A stretch of DNA of 64,000 nt from UBA6220 sp041650375 (GCA_041650375.1 JBAZLH010000003.1:62001-126000); one strand, 5' to 3'. Shown: positions 25,494-34,300, counted from the stretch's first letter. Translations and numbers: made by a program. The notes: generated by a model not told the origin, from the letters alone.

Positions 25494-27755
25494 TTAATCT
25501 CCGGTTAAAACAAAATCGTGCTTGGTTTCAATATTGCTTTTAATCGGCAATTCAATGGTGAAAACACTTCCTTTGTTCCTTCCTTCCGATTCAACAAGCA
25601 ATTTGCCATTGTGCATTTCAATAAAATTCTTGGCAACATACAAACCCAAACCCGTGCCCTGCGTATACATTTCCGTGCCGCTCTTTCCCCGGGAAAAACT
25701 CTTGAATATTTTTTGGGCGTCTTCCTTATCAATGCCAATGCCCGTATCTTTTATTTGGATACAAAAGGTATTGGCGTCTTTCTCGCTTAAAGTTATCTCC
25801 ACTCCGCCTTCCACGGTATAATGGATTGCGTTATTTATTATATTGCCGATGGCTTGTTTTAACTTGTCCGGATCTCCGCTTATTAAAGGAATAGGCTTAT
25901 CCGGCTTATTGTATTTTATATATAATCCTTTATCATCGGCGACCAATTTAATGTCCCGAACGCACTCTTTCAACAAATCTTCAATGGATATATCTTGTAT
26001 TTTTAATTCTATTTGGCCTTTTTCCAAACGGCTCACGGCCAACAAGCTATTAACCAGTTTTATCATGCCCACGCTGGATTCGTGGATATAATTTATGGCA
26101 TTATCGGCTTCTTCGGATAATCCGCCGAAATCTCCGTCTTTTAACATGGAAGTATATCCGCGAATGGCGGTTAAAGGGGTTCGGAGTTGGTGGGAAACAA
26201 TGGAAATAAATTCTGTTTTGGACTTGCTGATTCTTTCAGCTTCTTCTTTTCTGGCGCCTTCCTCTTGGGCGGCCTTCAAAAGATAAGTATTCTTTTTCCT
26301 AATGTCTTTCGTTTGCTCATAAACTTTTTCCTGGAGCGTTTCGCCGAATTCCTGAATTTGCTTGTATTGCAAGGCGTTTTCTATGGCAACCCCGGCTTGC
26401 TTACTCAAAACATTTAAAAGATTCAAGTCCTCGTTTGTGTAAGGATCTCTGGATATTTTTGAGCCCAACACGATAATTCCGATTAATTTCTTATTCGCAA
26501 TCAAAGGCAAGCACACTGCCGCTTTTATTTTGGCCATGTAATCGGAAAGTTTGGCGAAATCTTTTTTTTCTTTTTCATTTGTTGAATTTTCGGATAATAT
26601 GGGCAATTCTTCCCTAACCAAAGGTTTTTGGTTTTTTAAAAAAAATTTCACCAAAAACCTGTTTTTGATTGAAGCTGAAATATCCTGGATATCAATTTTG
26701 AATATTTGGTAATCCCCGTTCGCGTCCGCCAAGAAAACATCAACCCTGTCCAATTGCATGGTTTTTTTAATGGTACCCACGATTAAATTAATGATTTTGT
26801 CCAAATCAATGTAACTAACCAATCCGTCAATCAATTTATTTATTGTTTCCTGGTAATTATACAAAGAAACAAATAAATATTTATTGGCGAAATCCTTTAA
26901 CCAATTATCCGCAGTGTAAAACAGCGCCACGAAAAGCGGAGCGATAATAACTCCCAAAAGATACGCTGGAGTGGTGAAAAGTCCTCCGAAAGCCGTATAA
27001 TAGAGCCAAATTAAACCATAAAACATTCCATACGTTAAAGCGGCAATGCCAAAATAAATAAATACTTTACGGGCAATTATGCGAATATCCATCAAGCGGT
27101 ATTTGATCATGGCATAAAACAAAATAAAAACATATAAAGAAACAACCACGTTTCCAACGGGCAATATTTTTATATTATACCAAAGGAAAAAATTAGTGGC
27201 TCCGCCAAAAAATCCGATTATGGTCCCAAAAATTATATATCTTATTTGGTAACGTTTTAAGCCAGTGTTCGTTAAATAATTTTTAGCCAACACATAAAGG
27301 CCGTATCCGACCAGTCCGGCATACGAAATTAAAAGATAAAGCGTATAAAGCGGCCCGGCTTTGGGCCAAAAATCAAAGACTAATATTTTTTCAACGCCAC
27401 GGATAAAAAGCGGCGAAAAAGACATTGTTAAAAAAAGAAACGTTACAAGGTATCCAAAAAACAGGACGGCTTTGCTTTTCTTGTCTTTTATTTCCAAAAA
27501 AGATAAAACCCAATGCAGATAAAAAATCGGAATAAAAGTTGACCCGATGGAAAGCAATCGGGTGTATAGAAGCGCCGAAGCGCGATCGGTTGAAATTTGC
27601 CAAAGCAAATAAAAAATAGACCAAACGAAAACCGCCAGACTTAATAAAACAAAAGTGTTGTTTATCGGGCTTTTTTTATTTTTAAAAAACACGAATAATC
27701 CAAGTAATAAGCTTGTAATCATGTTTATTAAAGCCGCGATAGCGTAAAAATTCAT
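25494..27755 (-). CDS. 7TM sensor histidine kinase with GAF domain
   Basis: A 753-residue hybrid of an N-terminal seven-helix sensor region plus two further helices (to about residue 290), a GAF-like domain (about 310-465), a coiled-coil linker, HisKA (phospho-acceptor His near residue 522 in VSHQLRTPLTAI) and HATPase_c (N box NIINNAIHY, G1 DTGIGI, G2 GTGLGLYVAKN). It autophosphorylates in response to a membrane or cytoplasmic cue. It forms an operon with the response regulator and wall enzymes, suggesting envelope sensing. Confidence 0.92.
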   Translation of the reverse strand: MNFYAIAALINMITSLLLGLFVFFKNKKSPINNTFVLLSLAVFVWSIFYLLWQISTDRASALLYTRLLSIGSTFIPIFYLHWVLSFLEIKDKKSKAVLFFGYLVTFLFLTMSFSPLFIRGVEKILVFDFWPKAGPLYTLYLLISYAGLVGYGLYVLAKNYLTNTGLKRYQIRYIIFGTIIGFFGGATNFFLWYNIKILPVGNVVVSLYVFILFYAMIKYRLMDIRIIARKVFIYFGIAALTYGMFYGLIWLYYTAFGGLFTTPAYLLGVIIAPLFVALFYTADNWLKDFANKYLFVSLYNYQETINKLIDGLVSYIDLDKIINLIVGTIKKTMQLDRVDVFLADANGDYQIFKIDIQDISASIKNRFLVKFFLKNQKPLVREELPILSENSTNEKEKKDFAKLSDYMAKIKAAVCLPLIANKKLIGIIVLGSKISRDPYTNEDLNLLNVLSKQAGVAIENALQYKQIQEFGETLQEKVYEQTKDIRKKNTYLLKAAQEEGARKEEAERISKSKTEFISIVSHQLRTPLTAIRGYTSMLKDGDFGGLSEEADNAINYIHESSVGMIKLVNSLLAVSRLEKGQIELKIQDISIEDLLKECVRDIKLVADDKGLYIKYNKPDKPIPLISGDPDKLKQAIGNIINNAIHYTVEGGVEITLSEKDANTFCIQIKDTGIGIDKEDAQKIFKSFSRGKSGTEMYTQGTGLGLYVAKNFIEMHNGKLLVESEGRNKGSVFTIELPIKSNIETKHDFVLTGD

Positions 27756-27756
27756 T

Positions 27757-28701
27757 TTATTTTTTTGCGATTAAAAGGCTGTGTATCTTAAGGGGTTCAA
27801 AAACAATTTGATAATCGTTAAATCCAGATTTTCGGGCAATATCCATCAATTCCGCCGGTTTACGGTAAACCATTGGCCAATTAATGGCCCATTTAATGAA
27901 ATATTGCTCAACGTTTGAATTAATATTACAGGTAATCAGTATTCCTTTCTCGTCTAGGGCGCTATAAAGTTTTTTCACAAAGCTAATGGCTGTTTCTTGG
28001 TTGGCGTAATCCAAAAATCCGAGCATTTCTATTATTTGTGGCTTGAAATCATTAAGGAAATTATCTTCCTCGGCAAGGTTAATTTTATGCGTTTTAATTT
28101 GATCGGCTACGCCGTATTGTTCCGCGAATTTTTGGGCCATATCTAATCCGGCTTGGTCAATATCCATTAAAATCGCCCGAACAATTATATTCCGCGCTTT
28201 ACATTCGGCGATTGTTTCAATTATGGCTTGGCCGGCGCCGCAAGCCAAAGAAGCCAATCTTATCTCCGGTTGATTTTCAAAATTTGAAATGGCTTTTTTC
28301 AATTCATGCTTAACCAGTTTATAACGGTTGCGCAAAGCCTGGCAATTCAATCCATACCAATAAAATTCGTCCAATAACCTGAAAGTTAATTTAGGAGGAA
28401 AGGTGTGGTTGTATATTAAATCCATGGCTCGCCACGACGCCGCGTATTCTTTAACTTTTCGGCAAGCCACCCCCAATCCGTCAAAAAAGAAACTGTTTGT
28501 GCGAGGCTCGCCAAGCCCGAACAATTTATATATTCTCTTCTTGGCCATTACCGATAAAGTCAAAAGCCACATAAGCGGCAAACTCGCGTAATACGGCCAC
28601 CGAATTTCTTCGTATTCCTCTTTCTTGATTGGTTGAGTAACAAAAAATGTAATGCTTTTCCGCCCTTTCGGATTAGCGGCCACTGTTATATTTTCATTCA
28701 T
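27757..28701 (-). CDS. class I SAM-dependent methyltransferase
   Basis: A 314-residue protein with a Rossmann methyltransferase core in the second half: motif I LASLACGAGQAIIE, an acidic strand end ILMDIDQAGL and an IEMLGFLDY strand. The first 130 residues are helical and include a hydrophobic stretch (YYASLPLMWLLTLSVMA), so it may sit at the membrane. The substrate is unknown. It is the first gene of the operon running into the histidine kinase (1 bp gap), downstream of the small promoter-ORF-terminator unit. Confidence 0.75.
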   Translation of the reverse strand: MNENITVAANPKGRKSITFFVTQPIKKEEYEEIRWPYYASLPLMWLLTLSVMAKKRIYKLFGLGEPRTNSFFFDGLGVACRKVKEYAASWRAMDLIYNHTFPPKLTFRLLDEFYWYGLNCQALRNRYKLVKHELKKAISNFENQPEIRLASLACGAGQAIIETIAECKARNIIVRAILMDIDQAGLDMAQKFAEQYGVADQIKTHKINLAEEDNFLNDFKPQIIEMLGFLDYANQETAISFVKKLYSALDEKGILITCNINSNVEQYFIKWAINWPMVYRKPAELMDIARKSGFNDYQIVFEPLKIHSLLIAKK

Positions 28702-28725
28702 ATTATTAAATAGCTCTTTATTAAA

Positions 28726-28746
28726 ATAAAAAGCCCGTAAAGGGCC
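28726..28746 (-). terminator. terminator or attenuator hairpin upstream of the methyltransferase operon
   Basis: GCCC pairs with GGGC across a 5-base loop, with a TTTTTATTTT tail on the minus strand. It lies directly after the 21-codon ORF and 25 bases before the methyltransferase ATG. It can end the short transcript and murC read-through. Confidence 0.75.
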
Positions 28747-28837
28747 TTAATTATCCGTGCTTAAAAACAGAAGTTGTTTACTGTTGGTTAATTTTTCTTT
28801 GCGCAAAAACATTTTACCAATGTTTGATTATATTATT
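28731..28837 (-). ncRNA. candidate ~105-nt small RNA or attenuator leader
   Basis: A complete small transcription unit: a promoter at 28843-28871, a 7-bp hairpin near the 5' end (AAACATT/AATGTTT, 28808-28826) and an intrinsic terminator at 28726-28746. Either it is a free small RNA, or terminator read-through makes the mRNA of the methyltransferase-kinase-wall operon. Confidence 0.5.
28747..28812 (-). CDS. 21-residue leader-peptide-like ORF
   Basis: ATG plus 20 codons, ending MFLRKEKLTN...STDN, with the stop immediately before the hairpin terminator. No Shine-Dalgarno sequence is visible. It starts about 25 bases into the predicted transcript from the promoter at 28843-28871, inside a small hairpin (28808-28826). 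It could be a leader peptide of an attenuator or a chance ORF within a small RNA. Confidence 0.4.
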   Translation of the reverse strand: MFLRKEKLTNSKQLLFLSTDN

Positions 28838-28842
28838 GTTAT

Positions 28843-28871
28843 ATTATACAAAATAAACCGATTCTTCGCAA
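28843..28871 (-). promoter_or_regulatory. promoter of the short unit after murC
   Basis: On the minus strand: TTGCGA, 17 bases, TATAAT. It begins right at the murC stop codon. Confidence 0.75.
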
Positions 28872-28872
28872 A

Positions 28873-30174
28873 TTAATCAACGCATGTTCCGAGATATTTT
28901 GATTTTATTTCCACGCTTAAATTATAAATATTGCCCGCGCCCATCATAATCACCACTTCATTTTGAGCAAAGTATTCCTGCGTTTTTGAATTGTCATTTA
29001 AATAAACGCAATCGTTGCCAACGCGATTTGCCAAAATTTGGGAATTATAATTTTGGGCAATGTCTCCGCCCTCGCGGCCAACCACATCATAAACATCCAA
29101 AATAACCAGTTCGTCCACCCATTTTTCTTTTATGGCTTTTTGGAAAACATTGATGAAGTCATTCCACAAAAATTGGGTTCTTTGGTATTGGTGGGGTTGG
29201 AAAACGCAAACTATTTTTTTATTTTCGTATTTTTCCCGAGCTGATTTGAGGGTGGCTTCAATTTCCGTGGGATGGTGCGCGTAATCGTCAATTAAGGTTA
29301 AATTATCGGTTAAGTCTGTGATATCAAACCTTCGCCAAGAGCCGTAAAACTCGCCCAGAGCGGCGTAAATAATGTTTTCGGATATTTGCAAAGCTTTGCC
29401 AACTTCCATGGCCGCCAGGGCGTTTAAAATATTATGCTCTCCCGGCACTTTCATTATGGAATTAAGTTGTTGGGCTTCAACTTGGCTAACTTCAAAATTA
29501 ATGATTTTGGATTTAGCCATAAGCTCAACATCCGCTCTTTTAATCAATAATCCGCTTTCCGGAACGTGGTTCGCAAACTCATTGAAAGCTTTTTTTATGT
29601 TTTCAAAAGTTTTATAAAAATCCAAATGGTCTTCTTCCATATTGGTTATAACCGCTATTTGCGGCCAATATTGCAAAAAAGAAGCTTCGTGCTCGCAAGC
29701 TTCAATCACCAGATATTTTGATTTGCCCAAACGAAAGTTGGAATTTCCGAATTCTTTCAATTTTGTTCCCACAATAACAGTCGGATCCAGTCCGGCCTTA
29801 GTTAAAATAAGGGCAACCATGGCCGTGGTTGTGCTTTTGCCATGCGTGCCGGTAACGGCAATAGTAAAATGTTTTTTGGTTAAATCCCCCAGCGCTTCGG
29901 GATAACTTTGGCATTTAATATTTTTGTTTTTCGCTTCGATCATTTCCGGATTATCCTCCTGGACCGCGGGGCTGTAAACCAATAAATCAAAATTTTGATT
30001 AATATTTTCTTTCTTTTGCGGCCCGATTACGATTTGCGCTCCCTTTTTTACGAGCATATCAATTATTTCCGAACTATATGCGTCCGAACCAAAAATTTCA
30101 TCACCTTGGGCCAAGTAATATTGCGCCAGGGCGGAAACGCCAATGCCCCCAATGCCGATAAAATATATTTTCAT
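28873..30174 (-). CDS. murC: UDP-N-acetylmuramate--L-alanine ligase
   Basis: A 433-residue Mur ligase that adds the first L-Ala to UDP-MurNAc. The N-terminal Rossmann domain is FIGIGGIGVSALAQYY, the ATP loop AVTGTHGKSTTTAMVA, the central EACEHEASFL and NMEEDHLDFY, and the C-terminal DDYAHHPTEI and FQPHQYQRTQFL are typical of MurC. It starts 2 bp after thpR. Confidence 0.97.
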   Translation of the reverse strand: MKIYFIGIGGIGVSALAQYYLAQGDEIFGSDAYSSEIIDMLVKKGAQIVIGPQKKENINQNFDLLVYSPAVQEDNPEMIEAKNKNIKCQSYPEALGDLTKKHFTIAVTGTHGKSTTTAMVALILTKAGLDPTVIVGTKLKEFGNSNFRLGKSKYLVIEACEHEASFLQYWPQIAVITNMEEDHLDFYKTFENIKKAFNEFANHVPESGLLIKRADVELMAKSKIINFEVSQVEAQQLNSIMKVPGEHNILNALAAMEVGKALQISENIIYAALGEFYGSWRRFDITDLTDNLTLIDDYAHHPTEIEATLKSAREKYENKKIVCVFQPHQYQRTQFLWNDFINVFQKAIKEKWVDELVILDVYDVVGREGGDIAQNYNSQILANRVGNDCVYLNDNSKTQEYFAQNEVVIMMGAGNIYNLSVEIKSKYLGTCVD

Positions 30175-30176
30175 AA

Positions 30177-30776
30177 TTAATTTAAATTAAATGACTTCAA
30201 AACCGTGTATTGGGCTCCGCCTTTTTTCAATTCCGATTCCATAATTTCAATTGACTTCACGGGAAAAGAAAAAGAAAAATCCTTGTCCAGTTCAGGTATT
30301 TCTTCCGGCTCAATCCGAGCCCATTGCCATTGGATTATTCTGCCCGCGGTAATATGCGGTGAAAAATTTTTATTACTGCCTTCTTCGGCTTCCAAAACAA
30401 TATTCGGGTTAGCCAACAGCGCGGTTTCCATGGCTTTTTGGAAACGCCCCAGTTCATCCGTTTGCTCGCCGTTTACCCAAACCATTCTTGGAGGTATTTT
30501 GTTTTTGGGCGCGTAAGCGATATCCTTTAATTTAACGTCAAAAATATTAAATTTATCAACCACGCTTCCCACGATTTTAAACACTTCGGGCAAATCATTT
30601 ATTTCCAAATAACCCACGAAAAACAAGGTAATGTGCAAATTATCTTTTTTGGTCCATTTTATGGGCGAACTGCCGCAAAAATAAGAAAAAGAACGGTCAA
30701 TCTCTTGCTGTTCTTCAAATATTTTATTCCTTATTTTCTCCGGCAAACCAATGCTGATAAAAATCCTTTTTTTCAT
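30177..30776 (-). CDS. thpR: RNA 2',3'-cyclic phosphodiesterase (ThpR/LigT family)
   Basis: A 199-residue 2H phosphoesterase with both HxTx motifs: LHITLFFVG and SPHITAGRI. It opens 2',3'-cyclic phosphate ends to 2'-phosphates and is related to 2'-5' RNA ligases. Its length fits ThpR. It is the first gene of the thpR-murC operon and is divergent from the PHP gene. Confidence 0.9.
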   Translation of the reverse strand: MKKRIFISIGLPEKIRNKIFEEQQEIDRSFSYFCGSSPIKWTKKDNLHITLFFVGYLEINDLPEVFKIVGSVVDKFNIFDVKLKDIAYAPKNKIPPRMVWVNGEQTDELGRFQKAMETALLANPNIVLEAEEGSNKNFSPHITAGRIIQWQWARIEPEEIPELDKDFSFSFPVKSIEIMESELKKGGAQYTVLKSFNLN

Positions 30777-30836
30777 AATTTGATATAACTTTTGTATATT
30801 TCAATTATACATATTAATGCCTTTAACGCAAAGTTA

Positions 30837-30845
30837 TGTTATAAT
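30837..30845 (+). promoter_or_regulatory. extended -10 promoter of the PHP gene, leaderless type
   Basis: TGTTATAAT is an extended -10 with no clear -35. The -10 ends 6 bases before the ATG at 30852. Confidence 0.65.
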
Positions 30846-30851
30846 CAAAAC

Positions 30852-31514
30852 ATGAAAATAGATTTGCATTGCCATACCTATTATAGTAACGACGGAGTTT
30901 CTTCGCCGGAACAAATAATCAAACAAGCCCTTAAAAAAGGGCTGGATGGCGTGGCAATTACAGACCACGAAACAGCGGCAGGCTGGGAAGAGGCCCTTAA
31001 TATCGGCGAAGAGTTGGGCGTAAAAATTATTTTTGGAGAAGAGATTAAAACCAACAAAGGAGATATTCTGGCATTGTTTATCCAAAAACAAATAAACGGA
31101 AAAAATAAAGACCCGAAGTGGGTTATAGATGAAATCAAAAAACAAGGCGGAATTGCGATAATTCCCCATCCTTGCCACGGAACGGAAAGGTTTAAAGATG
31201 ATTTAAAAAATTATCTGGGTATTATTGACGGCATTGAAGTTTTTAACGGCCGCTTGCCTTTTACTTTACCGGACAAAATGGCGTTTGAGTTTGCCCAAAA
31301 AAACAATTTAACAATGACCGGAGGCAGCGACGCGCACCACTATCGCGGAATTGGCGAAACATACACCGAGTGCAGGGCCGATACATTGGAAGAATTTAAA
31401 AACGCTTTATTAAATAAAAAATCCCACGCTGTGGGCAAGAAAGCATCCTTGTTGTATCTTATTTTTCCAACTCTAAAAAGAATAAAACTTATTAAAGGAA
31501 AATCTATTCCTTAA
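30852..31514 (+). CDS. PHP-domain metal-dependent phosphoesterase
   Basis: A 220-residue PHP protein. The start MKIDLHCHT is chosen over an in-frame codon 60 bases upstream because the TATAAT box lies in between. The metal ligands are the four PHP motifs: DLHCHTYYS, ITDHETAAG (D-H), IPHPCHG and GGSDAHHY. It resembles the YciV/RnaAM-type phosphoesterases acting on 3'-phosphorylated nucleotides or 5'-3' RNA. Its 3' end overlaps the convergent HAD gene by 11 bp. Confidence 0.88.
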   Translation: MKIDLHCHTYYSNDGVSSPEQIIKQALKKGLDGVAITDHETAAGWEEALNIGEELGVKIIFGEEIKTNKGDILALFIQKQINGKNKDPKWVIDEIKKQGGIAIIPHPCHGTERFKDDLKNYLGIIDGIEVFNGRLPFTLPDKMAFEFAQKNNLTMTGGSDAHHYRGIGETYTECRADTLEEFKNALLNKKSHAVGKKASLLYLIFPTLKRIKLIKGKSIP

Positions 31515-32163
31515 AAAATTTAACTAAATCCCTTAGGGACGTTAATATTTTGTCGGCTTGGTCAAAATTATGCCCATTGGCAAAGCCATTCGGCACCACA
31601 AAACAATGCGCGCCCGCGGCTTTGGCCGCGACGAGCCCATGCTCCGTGTCTTCAATTACCAAGCATTGCTGCGGTTCAAGCTCTAATTCTTCCATCGCCG
31701 CCAAATAAATATCCGGAGCGGGTTTTGGGTTTTCAACATCTGTTTTGGTAACCACGACCGGAAAATAATGGGCAAAGCCGTTTCTTTCCAGTTTTGTTTC
31801 CATTTCATCTTTGCCGCTATTGGTGCAAAGCGCGATTTTAAATTCCGGGTTATTATGAAAATATTCCACGGCCTCCCGGGCGCACGGCATTAATTCCAAA
31901 GCATCTTCGCCATACAACTTTAAAACCATTTCATCCCGCCTTTTAACCAAATCGCCTTTATTTATTTTTAATCCGTATTTTTCAACGATAATATCTTCGA
32001 TTTGTTCACCGGTCTTGCCCGCGTATAAAATATAGTCTTCAACCGGAATAACAATATCATAATCATCCAAAATTTCCGACCAAACTTTGGCTTGTTTATA
32101 TTCGCTTTGGAAAAGAGTCCCGTCTGAATCAAACAATATGGCTTTTATATCTTGTTTATTCAT
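31504..32163 (-). CDS. HAD-family phosphatase (beta-phosphoglucomutase/GPP-like), copy 1
   Basis: A 219-residue HAD subfamily I hydrolase with the nucleophile in LFDSDGTLFQS, motif II LCTNSG, and motif III/IV KPAPDIY plus VIEDTEHG. It is clearly paralogous to the next gene (32156-32821), with which it overlaps by 8 bp: both share REAVEYFHNNPxFK, KPAPDIYLA and an identical-type C-terminus. Notably DSDGT replaces the usual DxDGT, which is still permitted. The substrate is probably a small sugar or polyol phosphate. Confidence 0.88.
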   Translation of the reverse strand: MNKQDIKAILFDSDGTLFQSEYKQAKVWSEILDDYDIVIPVEDYILYAGKTGEQIEDIIVEKYGLKINKGDLVKRRDEMVLKLYGEDALELMPCAREAVEYFHNNPEFKIALCTNSGKDEMETKLERNGFAHYFPVVVTKTDVENPKPAPDIYLAAMEELELEPQQCLVIEDTEHGLVAAKAAGAHCFVVPNGFANGHNFDQADKILTSLRDLVKFFKE

Positions 32164-32821
32164 TACTGTTAAAATATCCTACTAATTCTTTTAAGGATTT
32201 AAATATTTTGTCCGCGCGGCTAAAGTCCTGTTTCTCGGAATATTCATTTGGCACGACGAAACAGGCCAATCCGGCATCTTTTGCTGACTGTAAGCCATAT
32301 TGGGTATCTTCAATCGCGACACACTCTTTGGGCATTAGGCCTATTTTTTTTATGCCAGCAAGGTAAATATCTGGTGCGGGTTTGCTGTTTTTAACATCAT
32401 CGCCAGCGACAATAATGGAAAAATATTTTAAAAAATTGTTTTTTTCCAATTTAGCAATTACCTCTTCTTTGTCTCCGCCGGAACATAACCCTAATTTAAA
32501 TTTTGGATTATTATGAAAATATTCCACAGCTTCTTTGGCAAAAGGCATTAAGGGCATCGCTTTTTCGGTAAACCATTTCTCAATTAAACTTTTCTTTTTT
32601 TCCCAAAGCTCGCCTTCCTGAAGCGGTAAATTAAAATCATGAATCATTTCTGAGTCAATGTATTTCCAACTTTTTCCGGCATAGTTAAAATATATTTCCT
32701 TGGTTAATTCAATGCCATACTCTTTTAACGGTTCAGCCCAACCCTGCCATTGATAGTATTCGGTATCAAATAATACTCCGTCTAAATCAAATAAGATTCC
32801 TTTTAGTTTTTCTTTGGCCAT
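32156..32821 (-). CDS. HAD-family phosphatase, tandem copy 2
   Basis: A 221-residue HAD hydrolase: LFDLDGVLFDT, LCSGGDKEE, KPAPDIYLAG and AIEDTQYG. It is a tandem duplicate of the downstream gene and is translationally coupled to it. The cap domain sequence has diverged more than the core, suggesting different substrates. A phosphatase acting on inositol-1-phosphate or glycerol phosphates would fit the neighbouring inositol module, but that is inference. Confidence 0.88.
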   Translation of the reverse strand: MAKEKLKGILFDLDGVLFDTEYYQWQGWAEPLKEYGIELTKEIYFNYAGKSWKYIDSEMIHDFNLPLQEGELWEKKKSLIEKWFTEKAMPLMPFAKEAVEYFHNNPKFKLGLCSGGDKEEVIAKLEKNNFLKYFSIIVAGDDVKNSKPAPDIYLAGIKKIGLMPKECVAIEDTQYGLQSAKDAGLACFVVPNEYSEKQDFSRADKIFKSLKELVGYFNSNE

Positions 32822-32846
32822 GTTGCTTTATATATTAATATCAAAT

Positions 32847-32876
32847 AAAAAAAATCGCAAGAAATTTATTCTTGCG
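32847..32876 (-). terminator. terminator of the third HAD gene
   Basis: On the minus strand CGCAAGAA pairs with TTCTTGCG across a 5-base loop, followed by ATTTTTTTT. Confidence 0.9.
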
Positions 32877-32891
32877 GATTAGGCAAACCTC

Positions 32892-33539
32892 TTAAAGTTC
32901 GCATAGCGCCCAAACAATACTCTGGGCTGTAATTGGGCCATCGAGCACAACATCGGCTCCTTGGGTAAAAAAGTTTTCTCTTTCTTCCCCGGCTTGCACT
33001 CCAATGTGGTAATCAGATTTAACTTTCATATCTCCAGCTGAGTCGCTAATGAAAACAATTTTTGCCTCCGGAAACATCTTTCTCACAATGGCGATGTGAG
33101 CATTTTTATTTCCGTGCTCATATCCGTAAATCCGGAAGAAATAATGCGCCAGATTCTCGCGTAACGCCCATTTTTCAATCAAGAGCTCTTCCGTGCTGGA
33201 AGAAATAACCTGAATCATATCACCGAAATTCTCGGCAATAACTTTAACAGTGCTTTCCGTCTCCGGAAAGCTAACTGGATTGCCGTAAACTTCAATTACT
33301 TTGCGCATACGATATTCGTCTGCGCAATCTCTGCGAGCCGATGGCTCTGCGATCGGTAGCATTTTTACGATTTGTTCGTCAAATGGGATACCTGTTGTTT
33401 CGAGGTATAATTTCCTGGCAAGTTCTCGAGATATTCCAATGTGCTTTTCGACACAATCAGCCGCTAAGTCAGCATGGACCGGCATGGTATCAACTTGCGT
33501 ACCATCCCAATCCCACATAACTACTATTGTTCCAATCAT
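32892..33539 (-). CDS. HAD-like hydrolase (third, divergent)
   Basis: A 215-residue HAD protein: nucleophile motif MWDWDGTQVDT, motif II VISSSTEE, and motif IV FISDSAGDMK with the acidic pair. Its cap is unlike those of the tandem pair. The ATG is preceded by a strong GGAGGA site four bases upstream. It is a self-contained cistron with a TTGACA promoter and its own terminator, in contrast to its operonic neighbours. The exact substrate is unknown. Confidence 0.8.
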   Translation of the reverse strand: MIGTIVVMWDWDGTQVDTMPVHADLAADCVEKHIGISRELARKLYLETTGIPFDEQIVKMLPIAEPSARRDCADEYRMRKVIEVYGNPVSFPETESTVKVIAENFGDMIQVISSSTEELLIEKWALRENLAHYFFRIYGYEHGNKNAHIAIVRKMFPEAKIVFISDSAGDMKVKSDYHIGVQAGEERENFFTQGADVVLDGPITAQSIVWALCEL

Positions 33540-33561
33540 TTAATCCTCCATTAATATGAAT

Positions 33562-33590
33562 AGAATAACATAAATATTAGATTATGTCAA
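33562..33590 (-). promoter_or_regulatory. promoter of the third HAD gene
   Basis: On the minus strand: TTGACA, 17 bases, TATTCT, then a short leader with GGAGGA and the ATG. Confidence 0.82.
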
Positions 33591-33630
33591 AAAAAACAGC
33601 TGTTTAGCTATTTTCTCCTCTGCTTAATTT

Positions 33631-34239
33631 TTACTTCTTATTCAAGCTTATGGCAGACCAAACTCTTTGAATCGCCGTAAAATTAGCTAAAATAGCGATA
33701 ACGAACAAGATAGCGACTGCGTAATAATAATTCGGATATAAGGCCGCTAAAATTAAAACAATAAATATCAGTATTAATCTTTCCGCTCGGGATAACAATC
33801 CCCCTTTTAACTCTTGATTAACTAAATCTTTTTCTTTAGCAGCGGCTTTGGCGTATGTAGTGACAACTGAACCGAACATAGTTAGATAAATCCAAACATA
33901 ACCGGGTGCGAAAAAAATAGTTGGTAAATTAACGAAAAGCAAACCGAATAAAATTATTCCCTCCACATATCTATCAAAAATCGTATCAAGATAAGCGCCA
34001 ACCTTAGTGCTCATATTTTTTTCTCGCGCAACCGCCCCATCTATAAAATCTAAAAAAGAGGCGATTAAAAAGAATATAATTGCCATCCAAAATAATTCTT
34101 TGACAATAAAATACGCGCTGATTATCGCCATTAATCCCGACAAAAGCGTGTATTGATTCGGTGTAATCGGCAAAACTCCGAACATTTTTCCAACTAATTT
34201 TTCCAAATCTTTAAACCAACTTCTTTTTGTATCCAACAT
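33631..34239 (-). CDS. CDP-alcohol phosphatidyltransferase (probable phosphatidylinositol-phosphate synthase)
   Basis: A 202-residue membrane enzyme with the full signature D(x)2DG(x)2AR(x)8G(x)3D(x)3D, visible from DFIDGAVAREKN to GAYLDTIFDRY, and about six membrane helices. The family joins a CDP-diacylglycerol or CDP-archaeol to a small alcohol. Since myo-inositol-1-phosphate synthase lies two genes upstream, the product is probably phosphatidylinositol phosphate. PgsA is the alternative, as the signature alone does not separate them. Confidence 0.82.
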   Translation of the reverse strand: MLDTKRSWFKDLEKLVGKMFGVLPITPNQYTLLSGLMAIISAYFIVKELFWMAIIFFLIASFLDFIDGAVAREKNMSTKVGAYLDTIFDRYVEGIILFGLLFVNLPTIFFAPGYVWIYLTMFGSVVTTYAKAAAKEKDLVNQELKGGLLSRAERLILIFIVLILAALYPNYYYAVAILFVIAILANFTAIQRVWSAISLNKK

Positions 34240-34260
34240 ATTCTAATAACTTATTGTTTA

Positions 34261-34290
34261 TTATCAAAAGCAACCCTAATCGGGTTGCTT
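34261..34290 (-). terminator. terminator after the first PadR-like gene
   Basis: A perfect 9-bp stem AAGCAACCC/GGGTTGCTT with a 5-base loop and a short T-run on the minus strand, between the PadR-like gene and the phosphatidyltransferase. Confidence 0.7.
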
Positions 34291-34300
34291 AAAAGTATTA

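Noticed and set aside
33594..33605. AAACAGCTGTTT palindrome as a second operator of the PadR-like regulators
   Set aside because: It shares only ACAGCTGT with the 22-bp dyad and lies at the 3' side of the phosphatidyltransferase and upstream of another gene's promoter; too short to claim.
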